Assembly (NCBI RefSeq): GCF_012927205.1
Contig: NZ_JABBGC010000003.1
Location: 496,001 to 560,000, forward strand
Source of the DNA: Chitinophaga fulva
GTDB lineage: Bacteria > Bacteroidota > Bacteroidia > Chitinophagales > Chitinophagaceae
DNA length: 64,000 bases
Direction: 5' to 3'
The position numbers were made by a program, and so were the translations under genes. Below are positions 1 to 9,500 of this stretch, in pieces. Each line of letters begins with the position of its first letter. Position 1 is the stretch's first letter. The notes below the pieces were generated by a model. It ran no database searches and was not told the origin of the DNA. It was given only the letters and a program-made list of their open reading frames with translations.

Positions 1-177
1 GGTATTCAGGGAGAAACGGGCCCCGGTCTGTTGCCCTACCGCATTTAGCAATTTATCCAGTGGCATCTCCCCTGCAGGGATGGTAATATTTTTCCGGAGA
101 TCAACAGCAGATGACTGACTATAACCTTGTACAGCACCTGTAAACAAAAAGATGGTCAGCAGCCATCTACCCACCAC
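1..177 (-). CDS. TonB-dependent receptor with STN domain, N-terminus only (partial)
   Basis: Read on the minus strand, the left edge of the window encodes a short basic start, a hydrophobic stretch (WLLTIFLFTGAVQGYSQ) that looks like a signal peptide, and then the beginning of a secretin/TonB short N-terminal (STN) domain with the typical words ITIPAGEMPLDKLLNAVGQQTG. This is how FecR-regulated SusC/RagA-type outer-membrane receptors begin, and it follows the FecR gene directly, so a receptor under sigma/anti-sigma control is the natural reading. The start is unclear: GTG codons at 177 and 174 overlap the end of the FecR gene by a few bases, and an in-frame TTG at 213 would add a KKTKFL-type basic leader. 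The rest lies outside the window. Family call is inference from about 55 visible residues. Confidence 0.7.
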   Translation of the reverse strand, partial: MVGRWLLTIFLFTGAVQGYSQSSAVDLRKNITIPAGEMPLDKLLNAVGQQTGARFSLNT

Positions 178-1165
178 AGCCGGCGCCGCTGATAAAAACT
201 TTGTCTTTTTCAATTCTGCATGTGACATTCAGCGTAACAGATATAACCTCAAAAACGTATTCTATAGGTTTATTTTCAAATGTGCTGCTCATGGTACAAC
301 CTTCCAGTGCTTTATTTTCAAATACCACCCGGACGCCGTACGCTTTTTCCAGTTGCGCGGCAATCTCTTTCAGTGTAATATTCTCAAAATTAAATACCCG
401 GGTGGCATACCCCAGCTGATTGGTTTTAAATGCTCCGGCAGTGAGCCCCAGCTCCTTCCGGGCGATGTGATAAATACCTTCCTGTCCTGCTTTCACCTGT
501 ATGCTGCTGTCACCGCGTGACATTCGCACCGCGCCTGTTTTTACCATCACAGCAATAGTGGAGTCGGACTGTCGTACGTTGAAGGAGGTGCCCAGTACCT
601 GCACCCTGATATCCCCCACTGAAACAATAAACGGTTTATCCGGGCGCGAAGTTACATCAAACCATGCTTCTCCCAATAATTTAACCAAACGAGCTGTATC
701 TTGAAAACCTGACGCGTACTGTAAAGAAGAATGACTATTGAGCACCACCGTTGACTGGTCCGGCAGCGTATCCCTGCGTATCGCCTCACCCGTGTGTTTC
801 ATTACCAGCGCCAGCGCCTTACGTGTACCATAAGGACGAAACGCAAAAAACAGGGCGGCAGCAATGCCTACCAGCAAAGCCACATCTGCAGCGATACGGC
901 CAACCCGTACCATGCTCCGGACAGGCGGACGGGCTGCCAGCCTCGCCTCCAGTTCCTGCAAGGCCGCAGTTCTGTCGGGCAACTGATAGCGTTGTTGCAA
1001 CGCTGCATCATCCCATATCGCAGCTACCTGGTCATATACCTCCCGGTGATCACGGTGTTCCCTGATCCAGTCATCCACAGCCATCGCCTCTTCCGGGGTA
1101 GCTTCCCCGGAAAAATATCTTCCTAACAACTCATATGGCAGGTTTTGGTAGTCAGCAGTGCTCAT
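167..1165 (-). CDS. FecR-family anti-sigma factor
   Basis: A 332-residue protein with the standard three-part plan. Residues 1-75 form the cytoplasmic N-terminal sigma-binding region (DUF4880-like, with WIREHRDHREVYDQVAAIW). Residues about 85-108 are a single membrane helix (AADVALLVGIAAALFFAF). The periplasmic part has the FecR domain (LPDQSTVVLNSHSSLQY, then GEAWFDVTS and VLGTSFNVR), and the C-terminus is the DUF4974 domain (FENITLKEIAAQLEKAYGV) that contacts the STN domain of the partner receptor. It lies between the ECF sigma factor (19 bp upstream) and the receptor, which its end overlaps. Expected job: hold the sigma factor inactive until the receptor binds its ligand. Confidence 0.93.
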   Translation of the reverse strand: MSTADYQNLPYELLGRYFSGEATPEEAMAVDDWIREHRDHREVYDQVAAIWDDAALQQRYQLPDRTAALQELEARLAARPPVRSMVRVGRIAADVALLVGIAAALFFAFRPYGTRKALALVMKHTGEAIRRDTLPDQSTVVLNSHSSLQYASGFQDTARLVKLLGEAWFDVTSRPDKPFIVSVGDIRVQVLGTSFNVRQSDSTIAVMVKTGAVRMSRGDSSIQVKAGQEGIYHIARKELGLTAGAFKTNQLGYATRVFNFENITLKEIAAQLEKAYGVRVVFENKALEGCTMSSTFENKPIEYVFEVISVTLNVTCRIEKDKVFISGAGCGG

Positions 1166-1183
1166 GTTCTGTAAAATTGTAAC

Positions 1184-1726
1184 TTATAAAAACAAACAGG
1201 CAAACAATATCATTACCATCACGTCAAACAGTTTAGCTCTCAGTATCTTCAAAGCCTTTCCCATCTGTACTTCCACGGTTTTAACCGACAAGCCCAGATC
1301 AGCCGCAATCTCCGCATACTTCCGGCCTTCAAACCGGCTTTTGCTGAAAATCAGCCGGCATTGCGGAGAAAGATTGTCGATATGTTCCATGATCCGCTGG
1401 TGGGTTTCCTTGCTCACCAGCTCGTTGCGGTGCTCAAAGTCCGGCGGACGTTGTGCCAGATAATTGTCTTTTACTTTCTCATGCCGTTTGACATTAAGAC
1501 AGTAATGATATACCGCCGTATAGAGGTATGACTTGATGGACTGTTGTCCATCGATATCCGCCCGCTTTTCCCATAACTTCAGGAAAACGGCCTGTACGGC
1601 GTCCTTTGCTTCGTCATTGTCTTTCAGTATCGTGAAGGCATAACGGTGCAACCCCTCAAAGTAGGTATGAAAACATTCTTCTACCAGTTTATCCTGGTCA
1701 TTTGCCTTGCCAAAATGTATATCCAC
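1184..1726 (-). CDS. ECF-type RNA polymerase sigma factor
   Basis: A 180-residue sigma-70 family protein of the extracytoplasmic-function group, with only regions 2 and 4. Region 2 is at about residues 15-80 (YAFTILKDNDEAKDAVQAVF, LKLWEKR), and the region-4 helix-turn-helix is at about 115-165 (LSPQCRLIFSKSRFEGRKYAEIA, then LGLSVKTVEVQMGKALKIL). The last ten residues are strongly hydrophobic, a frequent feature of the Bacteroidetes sigma-70 subfamily. The start codon appears to be GTG at 1726, because no in-frame ATG precedes region 2. It sits just upstream of fecR and the receptor and presumably directs their transcription together with its own. Confidence 0.92.
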   Translation of the reverse strand: MDIHFGKANDQDKLVEECFHTYFEGLHRYAFTILKDNDEAKDAVQAVFLKLWEKRADIDGQQSIKSYLYTAVYHYCLNVKRHEKVKDNYLAQRPPDFEHRNELVSKETHQRIMEHIDNLSPQCRLIFSKSRFEGRKYAEIAADLGLSVKTVEVQMGKALKILRAKLFDVMVMILFACLFL

Positions 1727-1860
1727 CTTAATTGTTTCAATAGCTACCGCTAATACACCTTCACTTTAAAATACCCCTATCCGGCGGCAAAAATAAATTA
1801 TTTTCTTTCTGGTAAGGGGAAATTCAGGGCAACGTGTATTATGGGAAACCCAAGCACACC

Positions 1861-3063
1861 ATGCGTTATTTAACATTATCATCGCTGTTTTTGCTGTTCC
1901 TGTTATTTGCCTGTAAAAAAAATGACCCGGTACAAGTGCCCGGTCATGACGGAAACGGTCAGGGGCAGGAACCACCTGCCAACACACCCGGCGTCCCTCA
2001 CCTACCGGCTGCACTGTACGACTATATCGGAACCCGGGATAACATGCCCCCTTACATGAAAGCGTTCCTTGCCAGCCGGACCGACCTCGACAACACGCCC
2101 AGTGGTAATCCCATCACCAACGCCGGCGCCACACTGGGCCGGGTACTGTTTTATGACAAAAACATGTCGGTTAACAATACCCGCTCCTGCGGTTCCTGCC
2201 ATCACCAGGACAAAGCCTTTACAGACGGTGTGGCCCACTCCTCCGGGTTTAACAACCAGGTCACCCGCCGCAACGCCATGTCTGTCGTAAACCAGCGTTT
2301 CTTCGGCGCCAAAACCATGTTCTGGGACATGCGGGCCGCCGATCTCGAAACACAAACGCTGATGCCTATACTGGACCACATTGAAATGGGCATGCCCTCA
2401 CTCACAGCACTGGAGACCAAACTCCATGGCATCACCTACTATCGTCCGCTGTTTAAAGCAGCCTTCGGCGATGAAACGGTGACCGCACCCCGTATTGCCA
2501 ATGCGCTGTCACAGTTTATCCGAAGCATCGTATCCTTCCAGTCCAAATACGATCAGGGCCTTGCCAGTAATCTCAGTAACCTTAACGCCGATGAAAAGAA
2601 TGGGCTACGCCTGCTACAGGTTAATTTCTGCGCCGAATGCCACAGCGACTTTTCTACCGCCCAATATGGAAAACTCCCGTCTTTTCTCATTTCAGACAAT
2701 ACCGGCATGAATACCGGCTTCGGTTCCAACAACGGACTGGAAGCAGATTATACGGATAAAGGCATCGGCGAAATCACTCACAAGCCTGCCGATCAGGGTA
2801 CCTTCAAAATACCCAGCCTGCGTAATGTGGCCCTCACAGCGCCGTATATGCATGACGGCCGTTTCGCCACACTGGAAGACGTATTGGAACACTATAACCA
2901 TGGCATCAAAGGAAATCCCAATCTGGGCATACAACTCGGTGCTGTGGCAGGGTCGGGCGTGCCTTTAACCACCAAGGACAAAAGCGATATCATCGCGTTC
3001 CTGAAAACATTAACGGACGAGCAACTAATTAAAGACCCGAAATATGCAGATCCGTTTAAATAA
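1861..3063 (+). CDS. Di-haem cytochrome c peroxidase-type lipoprotein
   Basis: About 400 residues. An ATG at 1861 gives a clean lipoprotein signal, MRYLTLSSLFLLFLLFACKK, with the lipobox cysteine after LLFA; an in-frame GTG at 1834 would add nine residues that spoil the signal, so 1861 is preferred. Two haem-binding CXXCH motifs are visible: CGSCH in the first half and CAECH in the second, with the surrounding di-haem peroxidase words (GRVLFYDKNMSVNNTRSCGSCH, FKIPSLRNVALTAPYMHDG). This is the CcpA/MauG superfamily, which reduces peroxides or oxidises a periplasmic partner. It is transcribed alone, divergently from the sigma factor, and ends at a hairpin. The exact substrate cannot be told from sequence. 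Confidence 0.9.
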   Translation: MRYLTLSSLFLLFLLFACKKNDPVQVPGHDGNGQGQEPPANTPGVPHLPAALYDYIGTRDNMPPYMKAFLASRTDLDNTPSGNPITNAGATLGRVLFYDKNMSVNNTRSCGSCHHQDKAFTDGVAHSSGFNNQVTRRNAMSVVNQRFFGAKTMFWDMRAADLETQTLMPILDHIEMGMPSLTALETKLHGITYYRPLFKAAFGDETVTAPRIANALSQFIRSIVSFQSKYDQGLASNLSNLNADEKNGLRLLQVNFCAECHSDFSTAQYGKLPSFLISDNTGMNTGFGSNNGLEADYTDKGIGEITHKPADQGTFKIPSLRNVALTAPYMHDGRFATLEDVLEHYNHGIKGNPNLGIQLGAVAGSGVPLTTKDKSDIIAFLKTLTDEQLIKDPKYADPFK

Positions 3064-3082
3064 ATAAGTTTTTTTTAGGGTT

Positions 3083-3138
3083 AGTCCACTTTATGTGGGA
3101 CTTTTTGAAGAAAGGGCCAACCTTTCCAGGTTGGCCCT
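3083..3138. terminator. Back-to-back terminators between convergent genes
   Basis: Two adjacent hairpins. The first (stem at 3083-3089 with 3095-3102, one bulge) is followed by a T run and suits the plus-strand peroxidase gene. The second (11-bp perfect stem, 3113-3123 with 3128-3138, four-base loop) is followed by Ts when read on the minus strand and suits the MEKHLA gene. Confidence 0.75.
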
Positions 3139-3161
3139 ACTGACAACAATACCTTTCATTT

Positions 3162-3638
3162 CTATTTGACACCGGTATACCACACAGGCCTTTCTACCTC
3201 CTTCATCCAAAATAGCGCCGCCTGTCCAAACGGTGTTCCGTCCTGGTGCGTTAACCGCCATACCACGCCATCATAAATAGTGAAAGTATGACCGTATTTA
3301 TCCACGCGCGGACCGGTATAATGATAAGCAATACCGTTGCGTGTCACATCATGCAACAAACGTTCCCTTTCACCTCTGTCCTGTGGCGCTGCACTTAACC
3401 GGGAAGGAAGCTGCAACAATTCTTCCGGACTGTACTTAAAACAGGACAACGCAAATTGATTGGCGTAAATAAAATGTGGATCAGCACCGGTGCCATGTGC
3501 CAGGATACTATAAGGCGCATCTTCGTGCAACCACTGCGCACGCGCTGAAACATCCGGTGGCGCCGGAAGCGCTTTGCCATTCCTGTCGAGGAAATTATGG
3601 TCTATCTGCGTGATCAGAGACAAAAACGATGACATCAT
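3162..3638 (-). CDS. MEKHLA domain protein (PAS-like)
   Basis: A 158-residue soluble protein that is almost entirely a MEKHLA domain. Visible signature parts are FIYANQFALSCFKYSPEELLQLPSR near the middle, then the RLLHDVTRNGIAYHYTGPRV segment and the closing WRLTHQDGTPFGQAALF. MEKHLA is a PAS-related fold, named from plant HD-ZIP III proteins, that also occurs alone in bacteria; a small-molecule sensing role is usually supposed but not proven. The gene starts 7 bp after the TPP-dependent enzyme and is surely co-transcribed with it, so it may bind a substrate, product or cofactor of that enzyme. There is no signal peptide and no second domain. Confidence 0.85.
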   Translation of the reverse strand: MMSSFLSLITQIDHNFLDRNGKALPAPPDVSARAQWLHEDAPYSILAHGTGADPHFIYANQFALSCFKYSPEELLQLPSRLSAAPQDRGERERLLHDVTRNGIAYHYTGPRVDKYGHTFTIYDGVVWRLTHQDGTPFGQAALFWMKEVERPVWYTGVK

Positions 3639-3645
3639 GTAATAG

Positions 3646-5385
3646 TTATAAATTTTTGAGACGGGGATTCTGGCCCAGCTCCTGCTGGTGATCTACGGGC
3701 ACTTCAATGAGCAGGGAACGTTGTCCGGCTGTTTCCATGCGATGCAACAGTTCCTCCAGATTACTCAGGTCTGGCTGCAATCGTGCTGCCTCCCAGCCAC
3801 AAGCCCTGGCGATCAGACAATAATCAATAGCAGCTACACGCGCATGATAGTGTGGTGTTGCAATATCAGGCAATACTTTTTCCAGTCCCTGCTCCACGAT
3901 AGATAAGGATTCATTGTTCAACAGAAAAACGACGATGCCCAGTTGACTCACCTCTCCCAAAGAGCCGGAAAACAGGCGGAAACATCCATCTCCCGTAAAC
4001 AGAAAAACCGGACGGTCCACATCCGCTAACTTCGCTCCTACCGCTACGCCGAAAGCACCGCCCATAGCAGAACCACGATAGAGGGAATAGAAATCGATAT
4101 TGTCGTTGGGGCGTTGCGTCACATATTGGCGGTCTTTATAAGCCAGGCAAACATCATCTATTCCCAGCGAATGGGCGGGCCACCATTTGTTGAGCCGCTG
4201 GTACAAAGTCGCCATATTTACATAGCCTTCCCTTGGCGTAGCAAATGGCCGGTCGTTCAAATCTGCCGGCGCCTTTGCAACCGGTCTGTTCGTAAAGGGA
4301 TAGCGCTGCCCGGCACTGATTAAAGCGCTTAATAAAACATCCAACGCTCCGTTAACATGATCGTAACCGCCGGTAGCCACATGGCGCAAACTATTTTCAA
4401 CCAGTCCGTACGCCTCGAAAATGTTCCCCAGGAAAAAAGTATGGGCTGCCTTAAAGCCGCCGAAGTTAATAGTGTATTCATCCGGACAGGCGCCCAATAC
4501 CACCAGCACATCCTGCTCACCGAGCGAATTGAACAGCGCCATGGCCTTGTCATTTCCACCAAAGGAAATATAGCCGTAACCGTAAGGGTTGTCCTGGCTC
4601 ACGGCGTTAGCGCCGTTGATACTCCAGATGGCCGCCGCCTGCAATTGTTCGCACAACTGCGTGGTGAGCTGCTTAGCATTAGGATAACGTGCCATTTCTT
4701 CTCCCACTAAAATCACCACCCGCTTATCAGCGATTGTTTTGCGGAAAGTCGTTGTAAATGCATCCAGGTAATCATCTTCTACAGCTGCTTCTTCTTCCGG
4801 CAAAGGCATGGAATATTCCATCAGGGGGCTTCCCACGGCCTCATTGTCCAATACCAGTACTACCGGCTTAGATCGGTCCAGGGTAGCTTTTGCAGCAGCC
4901 AGCCGGGCGGTCAACGAAAGCGGATCATTCAATACAAAAACAGCATCCCCTAACTCTGCGCGCAGTTGCGCTACGATATTACTTCCATAGATGGAAGTAT
5001 CCTGTAATGGGGAGAAACCTTCGGTATTACTACCGGAAACAGGTACAATAAAAACCGCAGGAATGTCGTGCAGCTTAGCATCACTTAATCCACAAGTGAT
5101 CAATTTGGTAGCAGCACCGGTAGTGGCCACGGCAGCGGCTATCTTACCACTGGCCAGGTAATAGCCCAGCGGCACAAAACCGGCACTGTATTCACCCAAC
5201 GTTAAAAATGCAGGGTCATGGGTGGGTAGGTCTTCAAGAGGTTTCAGGTGCTTTAGCAAGTGAATAACACCGCCGCCCGTAACGCCGGTGTATAAGTTGA
5301 TTCCCCAGTCGGTAAGGGTATCAATAATGAGCTGATAATTATCAGCCACGCATGGAGGGTTTCCATAAAGGTTACTGAAGGTCAT
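3646..5385 (-). CDS. Thiamine pyrophosphate-dependent enzyme, 2-oxoacid decarboxylase-like
   Basis: A 579-residue protein with the three-domain plan of the pyruvate/indolepyruvate decarboxylase and acetolactate synthase superfamily. The N-terminal pyrimidine-binding domain has the expected catalytic glutamate (E65 in LTLGEYSAGF) and the GLSDAKLHDIPAVFIV segment. A central domain follows (VVILVGEEMARYPNAKQL). The C-terminal diphosphate-binding domain shows GDGCFRLFSGSLGEVSQLG followed by LLNNES, the GDG...NN motif for Mg-TPP. It forms a two-gene operon with the MEKHLA gene. The substrate cannot be named: decarboxylation of an aromatic or branched 2-oxoacid is plausible, a carboligase is the alternative. 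No FAD-site evidence was seen. Confidence 0.85.
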   Translation of the reverse strand: MTFSNLYGNPPCVADNYQLIIDTLTDWGINLYTGVTGGGVIHLLKHLKPLEDLPTHDPAFLTLGEYSAGFVPLGYYLASGKIAAAVATTGAATKLITCGLSDAKLHDIPAVFIVPVSGSNTEGFSPLQDTSIYGSNIVAQLRAELGDAVFVLNDPLSLTARLAAAKATLDRSKPVVLVLDNEAVGSPLMEYSMPLPEEEAAVEDDYLDAFTTTFRKTIADKRVVILVGEEMARYPNAKQLTTQLCEQLQAAAIWSINGANAVSQDNPYGYGYISFGGNDKAMALFNSLGEQDVLVVLGACPDEYTINFGGFKAAHTFFLGNIFEAYGLVENSLRHVATGGYDHVNGALDVLLSALISAGQRYPFTNRPVAKAPADLNDRPFATPREGYVNMATLYQRLNKWWPAHSLGIDDVCLAYKDRQYVTQRPNDNIDFYSLYRGSAMGGAFGVAVGAKLADVDRPVFLFTGDGCFRLFSGSLGEVSQLGIVVFLLNNESLSIVEQGLEKVLPDIATPHYHARVAAIDYCLIARACGWEAARLQPDLSNLEELLHRMETAGQRSLLIEVPVDHQQELGQNPRLKNL

Positions 5386-5704
5386 AGAATACGGATTAAA
5401 ATTGATGTATCGCGGTTTTCCTAAAAGGTTTGTATGAGGATCTTGAAAGAGGGATTTTTAAGAAGAATGATAGATACGGTTTTCAAAATAGAGATACGGT
5501 ACATTGCTCACGCTCACTGACAATACAAGATAAATAGTATTTCTTACAAAGCAAATTTTTCACAATAAGCTTCGCGATAATAAACGCGGATACGCCTGTT
5601 TTTCCGCACTGGCAGAGATTATTATTTTTTTGTTACGCGGGGTTGAGTAGTTATCCTCACATTTTTATGTTGACATTTTTCTTCTACATCGCGTAGTACA
5701 ACTA
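5386..5704. other. Intergenic region without a recognised gene
   Basis: About 320 bp of AT-rich sequence upstream of the TPP operon and downstream of the next minus-strand gene. It holds a repeated word (gatacggt near 5472 and 5493) and, at its right end, a short hairpin repeat described separately. No riboswitch or RNA gene was recognised. Confidence 0.6.
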
Positions 5705-5709
5705 CTACA
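5691..5709 (-). repeat. 19-bp stop-codon hairpin repeat, copy 1
   Basis: The 19-bp word gcgtagtacaactactaca is found here and again at 6560-6578. On the minus strand it supplies two consecutive TAG codons ending the upstream gene, followed by a small hairpin (GTAGT...ACTAC). Confidence 0.7.
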
Positions 5710-6397
5710 TTTTTTTCGCATTGTCGGGCTGAGCGTATCGCTTATCTTCTTCCGACACAGGGCCTGTATACCTGAACTTCCTGTGATCATCATTTATGTT
5801 GACGACACAGCTATCGCCTACTAAAAAGGGGATATTACTGAATACCGGTTTACCCAGACCATCGCCGGGTTCGATAAGTACTTTATTTGCATGATCCGGC
5901 AACGTATACTCCGAAAACTCGGTATCGTACATGGTATGAATCAGCCACAGGTGCCGGGAATCGGGCTGGTTAACCAGGGTTTCAAAACCTTCTGCCACTT
6001 TTGTTATTTCAGGATGCTCCGTTATCACAGGACGTGATGCAAAACTAAAATAGATATATGGTGCATGTTGATAGCCGAACTTAAATACCAGCAATATCTT
6101 ACCGGCAGGTATTTTTTTATCTGATGAAGAGGTAACAATGTACTTTCCCTTTACTTTATCGGTGGAGAGGTAAATCGTGTCATGTTGCTGTGACCATGCT
6201 CCTTTCACAAAAATATCAAGCGCGCCATAGCTCATGGCATATGCAAAACGGTTGTTTTCAAAAATACAAAGCTCTTCGGCCACCTCCATCCGGCTGGCAT
6301 TGTAATAGCCGGGTATCACATGGGTCTGCTTTTGCCCGTGCGCATTATTTTCCATGATCAGCAAAAATAAAATCAGTAAAGCGGTTAGAGACTTCAT
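5705..6397 (-). CDS. Secreted protein of unknown function
   Basis: About 230 residues from the ATG at 6397, which begins a good signal peptide (MKSLTALLILFLLIMENNAHG). The reading frame is open 41 codons further upstream, but that part has no signal-like character. A TAnnTTTG-type -7 element (TACCTTTG, 6449 to 6442 on the minus strand) lies some 45 bp before this ATG and inside the extended frame, which supports the shorter protein. The mature part is rich in aromatic and beta-forming residues (HVIPGYYNASRMEVAEELCIF, GQKQTH) and shows no domain I can name. It is monocistronic and ends in the 19-bp stop-codon repeat. Confidence 0.7.
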   Translation of the reverse strand: MKSLTALLILFLLIMENNAHGQKQTHVIPGYYNASRMEVAEELCIFENNRFAYAMSYGALDIFVKGAWSQQHDTIYLSTDKVKGKYIVTSSSDKKIPAGKILLVFKFGYQHAPYIYFSFASRPVITEHPEITKVAEGFETLVNQPDSRHLWLIHTMYDTEFSEYTLPDHANKVLIEPGDGLGKPVFSNIPFLVGDSCVVNINDDHRKFRYTGPVSEEDKRYAQPDNAKKM

Positions 6398-6441
6398 GTT
6401 GATAGTGTCTGACATGGGGTTTACAGCTATTGACAGACAAT

Positions 6442-6449
6442 CAAAGGTA
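6442..6449 (-). promoter_or_regulatory. Bacteroidetes -7 promoter element
   Basis: TACCTTTG on the minus strand matches the Bacteroidetes -7 consensus TAnnTTTG and is well placed for the secreted protein starting at 6397. No convincing -33 partner was seen. Confidence 0.45.
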
Positions 6450-6523
6450 CGAAAGATGGGTGACGCTGAATGGTACAGCTTCTTAATTACCTGTTGGACA
6501 TTGGGTTGAGTTACCGGCAAAAA

Positions 6524-6550
6524 AGCGCCGGCTGAAATTCAGCCGGCGCT
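6524..6550 (-). terminator. Strong rho-independent terminator
   Basis: Perfect 13-bp stem (6524-6536 with 6538-6550) rich in GC, followed by a T run on the minus strand. It lies just after the stop of the DUF1080/HEAT gene. Confidence 0.85.
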
Positions 6551-6559
6551 TTATCATTT

Positions 6560-6578
6560 GCGTAGTACAACTACTACA
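6560..6578 (-). repeat. 19-bp stop-codon hairpin repeat, copy 2
   Basis: Identical over 19 bp to 5691-5709 and in the same relation to a gene: its minus-strand TAG TAG ends the DUF1080/HEAT protein. Confidence 0.7.
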
Positions 6579-9500
6579 ATTCTTTTACCCTGATATTACG
6601 GAAACGTACAATAGATCCATGTCCCAGGAAACCGATATGACCAGTTTCATTTTTCAGGCCGGGATGGTTTTTATGATCCAGTGTACCTTTTTCACGGGCT
6701 TCAGCGATATCGCCATCAAGGATAACGGTACCGTTGAGGATGACTTTGATATGTGTACCGTCTACGATAGCTTCTTCATAGTTCCACTCTCCCACTGGTT
6801 TGAGGAAACCTCTTTTAGCAGGGATGACACCATATACAGAGCCATGGTACTGGTAGATATTCAGGTCTTTGTAGATATCTGCTTCGTTGTCCAGGATTTG
6901 TAATTCCATACCCTGGTAAGCAGCGTCGCCGCTCAGCGGAGCACGTACACCCAGGCCGTTGTTAGCGCCGGGCGTCAGCTGGAATTCAAAACGGAAAGAG
7001 AAGTTTTTGTATTCCTTCTTCGTGTAGAGGTTACCGTGACCACCATTGGTAGGATAGATCACCAGGTTACCTTCATCGATCACATAGTCTTTGGTATTGC
7101 CGGTCCATTCGTGCATGTTGGTACCATCGAACAACACTTTATAACCTGTTTTCTTTTCATCGTCGCTCAGCACGAAAGGTTTCACGCGGGGCAGTTCTTT
7201 GATATACAAGTTACGGTAAGCTACGTAAGTACCATGCGCCTGCAGTTCGATCTGCTCTTCCGCGAAGATGGGCAGATTGCGGTCCCAGTAATTTTCGAGG
7301 ATGGTATTGTCTGTTACCAGTTGACCATTGAGGTAAACGGTTACACGGTCACCTTTCATGATGATGCGGAAGTGATTCCACTCGCCTATAGCATTATCAG
7401 CCAGTTTCAGCGGTTTACTTTCATTCTGCTGGTTGTTGTACAGGCCACCGGAACCTACCTGGGCGCCCACGTCGGTGCGGGAGGTGTCCCAGATCTGCAC
7501 CTGTGGTGCACCACGGAGGTAGATGCCTGCATCGCCGTTCGGTGTGATTTTCCAATCCACCAGCATTTCAAAGTCGCCGTATTTTTTGTCAGTACAGAGG
7601 TTGTCACCCTGACCGTTGAAAACAAGCAGACCGTCTTTTACGGACCAGCCTTTGCGCATAGCGTCGTTGGCTTTCTCCTGAGCTTTGCTCAGTGTTTTAG
7701 CGTCCATTTTAGCGCGGGCGATAGGATTTTCCACCAGCCCTTTCCAACCGCTGAGGTCTTTGCCGTTGAACATAGACACGAAGCCATCGCCGGCAGGCAT
7801 TTCCGCGAGGTACTTGCGGATAGACTGGCGCTGGTAATCAGCATCGCCACCTTTCAGTGCCGCAGCAGCTTTGTCCAGCAGCTGGCGTACCGCATTGCCG
7901 TTATAGGTCTTATTGGCCAAGGCGATGTTCATCACCGCCATAGCAGCTTCCTGCTGAACAGCAGCGTTATCGAGGTATTCACCGGCCAACAGTAAGGCAG
8001 GGAATGTTTTGCATTGCTCCAGCACTGTCAGCGCCTGTTTTTGTATGGCGTCAGATGGGTTCAGCTCCAGCACATTGCGCAGCATCAGTACTTTCTGATC
8101 GGCGGTATATCCAGATTTTTTAGTCAGGTCGATATAGCCGCTCAGTGCTTTTCCGCGGTAGGCGCTGTTAGCAGCGTCACGGGCAATTTTCAGCAGTGCA
8201 GGTGCAGCGGAAGCATCTTTCCAGTCGGACAGTGCAGCCACGGCGGCCACTTTCGTAGCATCGTCGCCGTTAGCAAAAGCAGTCATTACCGGCTCCAGGG
8301 CAGCAGGTTGACCGATACCAGCCAATACGCCAAGGTAGCGTGACTGGTTAGCGGCGGAAGCCTGTTTCATCTGTGCCATGACATCGCTGCTGGTAGCGCC
8401 GGCATTGATGAGGGCAGTCTGGATATGGCTGATCTCCAGCGGAGCGCTGGCGTTGTTGAGCAGGGAGAAGAGCGCAGGCAGATTGTTCTTACCGGCTACG
8501 TCTTTCAGTGCAGCGAAAGCAGCAGCTTTCACGTCTGCATTGCTGCTGGCGGCCAGCGGCAACACGTCATTCACGCGGTTGTCCGCTTTGCGGGCAGCGA
8601 GTACCTCCAGCAGGGCTGTTTGTGCAGGAGCAGGCATGGTAGCCAGTGCGGCGCCGGCCTGTTGTGTTACTTCTTCACCGGGCATCAGGCGCATCGCTTT
8701 TTTCACCGCGTTGATATCAGCAAGTGAACCGGTTTTCATGATCCCCAGTAATGCCGGCAGCGTAGCCGTACCGCCAATGCGGGCAGCAGCCGCGATGGCA
8801 GCCAGTCTTACCGCATCGTTGCCATTTTTGGTAAGGGCGGTAATGGCAGGCAGTGCGGAAGTCACTTTATTTTCGCCCAGCATATTGATGATGGCCGCTT
8901 TGGTGCCATCAGTAGCTTTCTTCAGTTGCGCCTGCCAGGTGAGTGAAGCAGTATTGGCAAATGGAGCCGCGAATTTCAGGGCAGCATCGCGGTATTCATC
9001 GTTTTTATCTGCGACAGCCTGATTGATCCAGGGCTGGCTTTTTTCACCGAGGATATCGACCAGCAGTTTGAGACCGGCGGTGCGGGTGTGTACCTGTCCA
9101 TCGGCGGTGCATTGTTTTACCAGGGCTTCTGCGATTTTCTGCGCAGCGGCTTTGTTGCCATTCGCTGCCAGTTGACCGGCATAATAGAGATAAGATGAAG
9201 TAGCGTCCGTAACATCGTAGGAATAACCGGCTTTAGCGGCAGCGTTGCCAAGCGCGGTGGCAGATGCAGGATCGGCGATCTGGGCGAGGGCGTATTGAGA
9301 CACCTTCACCAGTTTTTTGTCGCTGCTGTTCAGTTCAGCATTGATAGCGGGTACCGCTGCGGTATAACGGGCATCGCCCAACGCTTCCGTAAGGGTGATG
9401 CGGTTAGCAGCGTTTGCCGTGGCGAGGGCGCCGAGCAATGTTTTCTGGGCAGCCGGTGTGTTGATCTTCACCAGCACGCGCGCTGCAGGGTCGCAGAAGC

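Noticed and set aside
7036-7995. Long plus-strand open frame of about 319 codons
   Set aside because: It lies wholly antisense to the DUF1080/HEAT gene, which has clear domains, and its translation has no recognisable family; it follows from codon use on the true strand.
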